From NCBI GenBank assembly GCA_034769895.1, contig CM068367.1, positions 1,316,975,046 through 1,317,039,045 on the forward strand: a stretch of DNA of 64,000 nt, in the 5' to 3' direction. Below the pieces are notes generated by a model. It saw nothing but the letters and a program-made list of their open reading frames with translations, ran no database searches and had not been told where the DNA came from. Position 1 is the stretch's first letter. The number at the start of each line of letters is the position of its first letter. This document shows, in pieces, positions 59,015 to 64,000 of the stretch. This stretch comes from Magicicada septendecula (taxonomy: Eukaryota > Arthropoda > Insecta > Hemiptera > Cicadidae). The position numbers and the translations under genes are program-made.

Positions 59015-60436
59015 TCAGAAACAAGAAGGTGTGTGAGAGGCTCGCATCGCGCCATGCCATAATGTACTTGATGAGATGCTTTCGCCCCGCCGATTCATAG
59101 CGATCGCAGCATGCTTCTGAATCAAGACGGACTCCATATGAAGACGAGGGAAGTAATCACTCACCGCCGACAAGAGTTTCGTCTCATCGAAACGGATCCG
59201 ATGGTCGGCATTGGCGAGCGCGTGTTCGGCCACGGCAGACTTCTCCGGCTGTCCCAGTCTACAGTAACGGCTATGTTCACCCACGCGTGTGCGGACGCTG
59301 CGCTTCGTGGTACCAATGTACACCTGGCCGCATGAGCAGGGAACTCCGTACACACTGCACGATGACAGCGGGTCTCGGACATCCTTCGTCGGCCGCAAGA
59401 ACTGGTGTATCTTCTTTGTCGGCTTGAAAACTGGCCTCACACCGCGCCGACTGTGCAGCCTACCAATGCGGTCCGTCACCCCGTGAATGTAGGGCAATGC
59501 CGCGAAACCGATGGTCCCCCGTGAATCCACTTCCGGCCTGGCTGTTCTTCTCGGCCGGACCGCACGTCTCACCTCCCCGACGGAATACCCATTGGCCTGC
59601 AGCGCTAGTTCGAGGTGGCGCAGCTCATCATCGAGGTACCGGGGCTCGCATATCCTCCTAGCCCGGTCCACCAAGATCTTCAACACCGCCCTCTTCTGGC
59701 TGGGATGGTGGTTCGACTGTTTATGGAGATAGTGGTTAGTGTGCGTCGGTTTCCTATAAACTTTATGTCCGAGGCTGCCATCGGTCCTTCTAAGGACCAA
59801 CACGTCTAGAAAAGCCAGCTGATTGTCGGTCTCCCTCTCAACGGTAAACTGTATCCGTGGGTGAACCTGATTGAGATGTGCCAGGAACCTGCCAAGTTCT
59901 TCCTCACCATGGCTCCAGATAACAAATGTGTCATCAACATACCGGAACCAGCACCTCGGCTTCAGCGGAAAAGATGTAATTGCCCGCTGTTCGAACCTTT
60001 CCATATAAAAGTTGGCCACCACAGGACTGAGTGGACTCCCCATGGCCACACCATCAATCATTTCGAAGAACTCACCGCCGTACTGAAAATATGTAGTTTT
60101 CAGAACATGCCGGAAAAGCGCTGTAATGTCTGCCGGAAAAAGGTTAGCTAAGTGGCCCAGGACATCATCTACGGGCACCATGGTGAACAACGAAACTACG
60201 TCAAAGCTGACCATTATGTCTCCAGGCTGCAACGACAACCCACCGAGCCTTTCAAGAAAGTGTGTTGAATCCCTCACATATGACTCCGTACCACCTATAT
60301 GAGGCCGGAGAAGCTCGGTCAAGTGTTTAGCCAGATGGTAGGTTGGAGATCCTATGGCGCTGATGATGGGTCTGAGCGGGACGTCCGGCTTGTGGATTTT
60401 GGGGAGCCCATAAAGCCTAGGTGGAAAGGCTTCCAA
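59015..60436 (-). CDS. Penelope-like reverse transcriptase with GIY-YIG endonuclease (5'-truncated)
   Basis: 473 open codons. RT blocks: YGLPKIHK (9-16), FDVVSLFTMVP (78-88), GVAMGSPLSP (129-138) and the catalytic RYVDD (165-169), followed by FLDVLVLR and KPTHTNHYLH, typical of Penelope elements. A GIY-YIG nuclease spans about 363-440: VYGVPCSCGQVYIG, Arg in SVRTRVGEH, and Glu435. It would nick target DNA and prime reverse transcription. Homologous sequence continues upstream of the Met to about 60,530 but meets a stop near 60,460, and the usual N-terminal region (some 200-300 residues) is missing, so this is a truncated but otherwise intact ORF. The 3' UTR to 58,575 contains the hammerhead candidate. 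Confidence 0.9.
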   Translation of the reverse strand: MEAFPPRLYGLPKIHKPDVPLRPIISAIGSPTYHLAKHLTELLRPHIGGTESYVRDSTHFLERLGGLSLQPGDIMVSFDVVSLFTMVPVDDVLGHLANLFPADITALFRHVLKTTYFQYGGEFFEMIDGVAMGSPLSPVVANFYMERFEQRAITSFPLKPRCWFRYVDDTFVIWSHGEEELGRFLAHLNQVHPRIQFTVERETDNQLAFLDVLVLRRTDGSLGHKVYRKPTHTNHYLHKQSNHHPSQKRAVLKILVDRARRICEPRYLDDELRHLELALQANGYSVGEVRRAVRPRRTARPEVDSRGTIGFAALPYIHGVTDRIGRLHSRRGVRPVFKPTKKIHQFLRPTKDVRDPLSSCSVYGVPCSCGQVYIGTTKRSVRTRVGEHSRYCRLGQPEKSAVAEHALANADHRIRFDETKLLSAVSDYFPRLHMESVLIQKHAAIAMNRRGESISSSTLWHGAMRASHTPSCF

Positions 60437-60531
60437 ACACCGGACGGCTGCCTACACATCAGGCTCCAAGGAAGACCGCTTAACCAGAAAATCGGTCCTT
60501 TTTAGGACCACTGCGGTTGGATTAAACCCAA

Positions 60532-61630
60532 GTGGCTAATGTTCTGAAAACTACATATTTTCAGTATGGCGGTGAGTTCTTCGAAATGATTGATGGTGTG
60601 GCCATGGGGAGTCCACTCAGTCCTGTGGTGGCGAACTTTTATATGGAAAGGTTCGAACAGCGGGCAATTACATCTTTTCCGCTGAAGCCGAGGTGCTGGT
60701 TCCGGTATGTTGATGACACATTTGTTATCTGGAGCCATGGTGAGGAAGAACTCGGCAGGTTCCTGGCACATCTCAATCAGGTTCACCCACGGATACAGTT
60801 TACCGTTGAGAGGGAGACCGACAATCAGCTGGCTTCTCTGGACGTGTTGGTCCTTAGAAGGACCGATGGCAGCCTCAGACATAAAGTTTATAGGAAACCG
60901 ACGCACATAACCACTATCTCCATAAACAGTCGAACCACCATCCCAGCCAGAAGAGGGCGGTGTTGAAGACCTTGGTGGACCGGGCTAGGAGGATATGCGA
61001 GCCCCGGTACCTCGATGATGAGCTGCGCCACCTCGAACTAGCGCTGCAGGCCAATGGGTATTCCATCGGGGAGGTGAGACGTGCGGTCCGGCCGAGAAGA
61101 ACAGCCAGGCCGGAAGTGGATTCACGGGGGACCGTCGGTTTCGCGGCGTTGCCCTACATCATGGGGTGACGGACCGCATTGGTAGGCTGCTCAGTCGGCG
61201 CGGTGTGAGGCCAGTTTTCAAGCCGACAAAGAAGATACACCAGTTCTTGCGGCCGACAAAGGATGTCCGAGACCCACTGTCATCGTGCGGTGTGTATGGA
61301 GTTCCCTGCTCATGCGGCCAGGTGTACATTGGTACCACGAAGCGCAGCGTCCGCACACGCGTGGGTGAACATAGCTGTTACTGTAGACTGGGATAGCCGG
61401 AGAAGTCTGCCGTGGCCGAACACGCGCTCGCCAATGCCGACCATCGGATCCGTTTCGATGAGACGAAACTCTTGTCGGCGGTGAGTGATTACTTCCCTCG
61501 TCTTCATATGGAGTCCGTCTTGATTCAGAAGCATGCTGCGATCGCTATGAATCGGTGGGGCGAAAGCATCTCATTAAGTACATTATGGCATGGCACGATG
61601 CGAGCCTCTCACACACCTTCTTGTTTCTGA
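60532..61630 (+). pseudogene. Inverted second Penelope-like RT/endonuclease copy (broken)
   Basis: Same protein as the minus-strand copy, starting later (from KTTYFQYGG) and about 95-98% identical by eye. A frameshift near 60,905 follows RT block YRKPTH. Stops occur at about 61,167 (after LPYIMG) and 61,394 (after CYCRLG, within the GIY-YIG domain). The frame then resumes to 61,630. YVDD and the nuclease motifs are still readable. The RT fingers are missing, so it cannot encode an active enzyme. Confidence 0.9.
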
Positions 61631-61938
61631 TTGGCCGGTGATGCTGTACTTACCTGTGCGGGGGTTGCAATTAGTAAACAATTAGCACAGGTGGCATCAC
61701 GGGAAATCAGCAGCCTTCCCCACAGTATTTCTTGGAAAACAAGTGAGTCACATGATGGCGTAGCTTGGTGCGAGCCAATCATACGCCATCTCTGTTGTGA
61801 TTGGTTGATGGTGTCATTTTTACCTGTACGTGGGACTTTGCTGAATTTATATGTACAGGTAGCATGGCAGGACAGCTTTAGTCTATACCACAGTACTGTG
61901 GGCCTGCACGTAGACACCCAAAGTGCAGAAATTTAATT

Positions 61939-61979
61939 CCACTGATGATGGCAGCCAGTGGAGCTGCTGAAACGTTTGG
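61939..61979 (+). ncRNA. Hammerhead-ribozyme candidate, Penelope-like copy 2
   Basis: CCA, CTGATGA, stem II gcagc/gctgc, then TGAAACGTT and TGG: the same fold as at 58,667-58,707 with one change at the base of stem II. Confidence 0.6.
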
Positions 61980-62047
61980 TTTTGATTTTAACCATGGACC
62001 ACGGCCAAACAGCCCGGATATCTTTCATAATTCAAATTACTGGCGTC

Positions 62048-63417
62048 TGTCTGTAAATAAAACACCTTTTCAAAATCCGGATGTTTCATCATGATCATCT
62101 TACTAAATTTCTTTTTAATTTCCTCAAAAGCTCCACGCTCTACGTCTCCCCATTTTCATTGTTTGTTCTTTTGAAGTACTGCACTTAACCTTGCTGTTAC
62201 GTGTGCGTAGTTTGTTTGAAATTTTCGGTAAAAGTTGCACAGCCCTAGAAAACTTTGAAGTTGCTTTATGTTCCTTGGTTCAGGGAAGCGCATAATAGAT
62301 TCGACCTTGTCCGGGTTTGCTGAGATTCCTTCTGACGTGATGATAAAACCTAAAAAGTTAATTTCCGTTTGCAAAAATTTAGACTTGTCCCAGTTCACAG
62401 TAAGTCCTCCTGCCTCTAACTTCGCTAACACATCTTAAATGTTCTAAATGGCCCTCAAAAGTCCGGGATGCTATCAAAATATCGTCTACATACACTGTCA
62501 GAAAATCCAAATCCTTGGGTCTCAAAATTTTATCTAAACATTTGATGAAACTGGCTACATTGGTATTTAATCCGAATGGTAATCGCCGAAACTGATAGTT
62601 TTTTGCATTGAACAGAGATGCGGTGTACTTCCTACTCACCTCAGCCAAAGGTACCTGCCAATATCCTCCAGTAAGGTCCAGCGACGTCATGTATTTTACC
62701 CCACTAAATTTTTGGAATATTTCGTTAATCGATTCAGGTGACTCCCGGTCTGGTATGATAATCTGGTTTATTCGTCTCGCATCTAAACACAACCTGACTC
62801 TCCCGTCCTTCTTGATTACTACAACCAGTGGATTCGAGTAGTGCGATACTGACCTCTCTATTATTCCTCCTTCCAACATTTTATCCAGTTCCTCTTGCAC
62901 CGCTCGTCTTTTAGAGTAAGGCACGGGATAACTTCGTTGCATGAACGGTGTGTGTTTCCCTTATCTGTAACATACATTCATAATCTCTTGCCCTCCCTGG
63001 AACATCGGCAAACACTCCCTTAAACTGCTCTATTACCTGCCATAACGCCGCACGCTGGCCACTCCTTACCACCTCACCTCCACTACAAAATTCATCCGCC
63101 CTTATCTCGCACACTGCATCATTAATATTACTCATTTCATTGTCAACATCATCAATATACTCACCTTCTCTACATAAATTTATTTTAGTATCTATATTAT
63201 TCTCATTTACTCGCTTTTGTAGTAACTTTACACTAGTTATTTTAATTTTGTCTATCACCCTTTCAAAATTAACTCTCACAGACCGATCACCTCCATCTAA
63301 ACTATCACTTTCTCTTTAAAATTTATCACCGCTCTATTTCTTTGTAAAAAATCGTTGCCTAAAATAATGTCCAAACTCAATCCCTTAACTACCAAAAATG
63401 TAAACATTATTTTATAC
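62048..63417 (-). pseudogene. G2 pol, protease end, reverse transcriptase and RNase H start (broken)
   Basis: From right to left on the minus strand: the protease C-terminal motif DIILGNDFL (about 63,320-63,380), a connector (frame 62,911-63,279), then RT with VIKKDGRVRLCLDARRIN, TSLDLTGGYWQ and the catalytic YVDD. The reading frame shifts near 62,430 into the second half (FLGFIITSEGI, LGLCNFYRKF). A stop near 62,156 precedes the start of RNase H, which ends at the Penelope insertion. Ty3/gypsy order PR-RT-RH is followed by IN in the piece at 56,977-58,574. Several shifts and stops make it inactive. The right edge is cut by the second Penelope-like element. Confidence 0.9.
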
Positions 63418-63486
63418 GGTCCAAGTCACTTTATATAGTAATGATTTACCTTATTGAAACCGTCCAGTGACTTCAAATTGTAAATT

Positions 63487-63524
63487 TATGACGCGTTTCG
63501 AGTCATATGACCCTTCATCAGATA
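63487..63524 (-). ncRNA. Hammerhead-ribozyme candidate, second Penelope-like element
   Basis: Minus strand: TAT, CTGATGA, stem II gggtc/gactc around an atat loop, GAAACGCGTC, ATA. TAT/ATA form stem I, ACGCGU is a self-complementary minimal stem III and GUC is the cleavage triplet. This is the best-formed of the five motifs in the window. Confidence 0.7.
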
Positions 63525-63672
63525 TTATCACTCACAAGGAGATCATCAAATATTAAAATTCACAAAAACACAAAACACACATATGTACAATAATAAAACC
63601 TATACAAGCGTCCGACACAGTGCACTGCGTGTGGCTCACTGGACTCTGAGCAAACGCATGTCACGCCGTGTG

Positions 63673-64000
63673 TTATCTCATAATCGATTGTAGCGTGGTG
63701 TCATACAGCGGGTTTGATTTGAAATTTAATTTATCGTTAAGTATGCCATCATGAGTAACTGGGTTATTATGTCCACTATAAATTTCAAATTCTTCCCATG
63801 CATCCATATAACGACCCTTAGTACAATAATGTAAGGGTATTAAGTTCGTATTAAAATTCGTGCACGAATGGTTGCATGTAATTAAATGTCTTGTGAAATT
63901 AGATTTTATATTATCTATAGAAACACCTTTATTGATGAAATTATGTGGAGTGTGTTCCCGAAACCTTTTAATAAAAGGTCTCCCCGATTGACCAATATAG
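63673..64000 (-). CDS. GIY-YIG endonuclease C-terminus of second Penelope-like element (partial)
   Basis: 109 open codons running off the right edge, stop at 63,673. Begins YIGQSGRPFIKRFREH, the YIG and Arg...His part of the GIY-YIG nuclease. It continues with FTRHLITCNHSC and WEEFEIY, where the metal-binding Glu is expected. The YIGQ(T/S)GR...EH pattern is characteristic of Penelope-like endonucleases and differs clearly from the VYIGTTKRS version at 59.2 kb, so it belongs to another Penelope lineage. The RT lies beyond the window. Confidence 0.85.
   Translation of the reverse strand, partial: YIGQSGRPFIKRFREHTPHNFINKGVSIDNIKSNFTRHLITCNHSCTNFNTNLIPLHYCTKGRYMDAWEEFEIYSGHNNPVTHDGILNDKLNFKSNPLYDTTLQSIMR

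Larger units (their letters stand above)
58575..62035. mobile_element. Head-to-head pair of Penelope-like elements, single insertion
   Basis: A minus-strand copy (about 58,575-60,535) and a plus-strand, more 5'-truncated copy (about 60,541-62,035) meet near 60,540 with their 3' ends outward. One 12-bp target duplication flanks the pair, so both were inserted together or the inverted copy was made during insertion. The left arm has about 35 extra bases (gccggtgtcatttg...) beyond the point where the right arm ends. Partial inverted copies at the 5' end are known for Penelope-like elements. Confidence 0.85.
63418..64000 (-). mobile_element. Second Penelope-like element, 3' part, runs off the window
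   Basis: A 3' UTR of about 250 bases with a hammerhead motif precedes (in element sense, follows) a GIY-YIG coding end. It is not closely related to the 58.6-kb pair. Its 3' end near 63,418 abuts the G2 protease region. The target duplication cannot be checked. Confidence 0.8.

Noticed and set aside
58704-59036. Plus-strand frames over the Penelope-like 3' UTR and ORF (for example 110 and 119 codons)
   Set aside because: Antisense or UTR shadows mirrored in the inverted copy at 61,609-61,936; the true ORFs are the RT/GIY-YIG frames.

Overview
The window is eukaryotic, very probably arthropod and most likely insect, nuclear DNA. It is AT-rich, contains spliceosomal-type signals but no prokaryotic gene organisation, and is built almost entirely of transposable elements of kinds typical of insects: BEL/Pao, Ty3/gypsy, Penelope-like, Tc/mariner, a LINE, MITEs and a DINE-1-like satellite-forming element. 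I cannot name the species. The only candidate for a host gene is one 102-base internal exon at 38.8 kb.

Region by region. 1-13.8 kb (+ orientation) and 14.5-26.9 kb (- orientation) are two inverted arms of a ~160-bp tandem satellite. Both arms are punctuated by a ~0.65-kb spacer (seven copies in all), (CAGA)n/(TCTG)n microsatellites and a palindromic tail that ends in atggaagt. Heads (atatcggtatgg...) joined to these tails define a repeat unit with a microsatellite, internal tandem repeats, subterminal inverted repeats and a 3' hairpin, the architecture of non-autonomous Helentrons (HINE/DINE-1). The minus arm also holds a recent ~3.0-kb tandem duplication and a TIR MITE. More diverged monomers continue at 26.9-27.9 and 33.9-36.0 kb. 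A complete LTR retrotransposon derivative (27,928-33,937, TSD TCAT) sits exactly in one tail hairpin.

36-41.2 kb is low-copy-looking sequence with a decayed mariner-type transposase, a 683-bp TIR element with TSD AAGTT, the candidate exon and a decayed LINE ORF1. 41.2-63.4 kb is a nest of minus-strand gypsy-type elements. G1 (41.2-47.4 kb) has lost RT-RNase H-integrase. G2 (47.4-63.4 kb) retains pol but is broken by a BEL element (50,415-56,746, TSD AAGAC), by a head-to-head pair of Penelope-like elements (58,575-62,035, 12-bp TSD inside the RNase H active-site codons) and by a second Penelope-like element running off the right edge.

The elements are linked by likely trans-mobilisation. The 27.9-kb element and G1 share the same loss of the pol core while keeping LTRs, PPT and, in the former, the PBS and gag start. 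The BEL copy lacks reverse transcriptase yet has intact LTRs, TSD and an intact integrase triad. Structured RNAs recur: hammerhead-ribozyme-like motifs in five Penelope-type 3' regions, and a covarying UUCG-loop hairpin directly upstream of the gypsy polypurine tract in three copies. The last is the observation I consider most likely to be undescribed.
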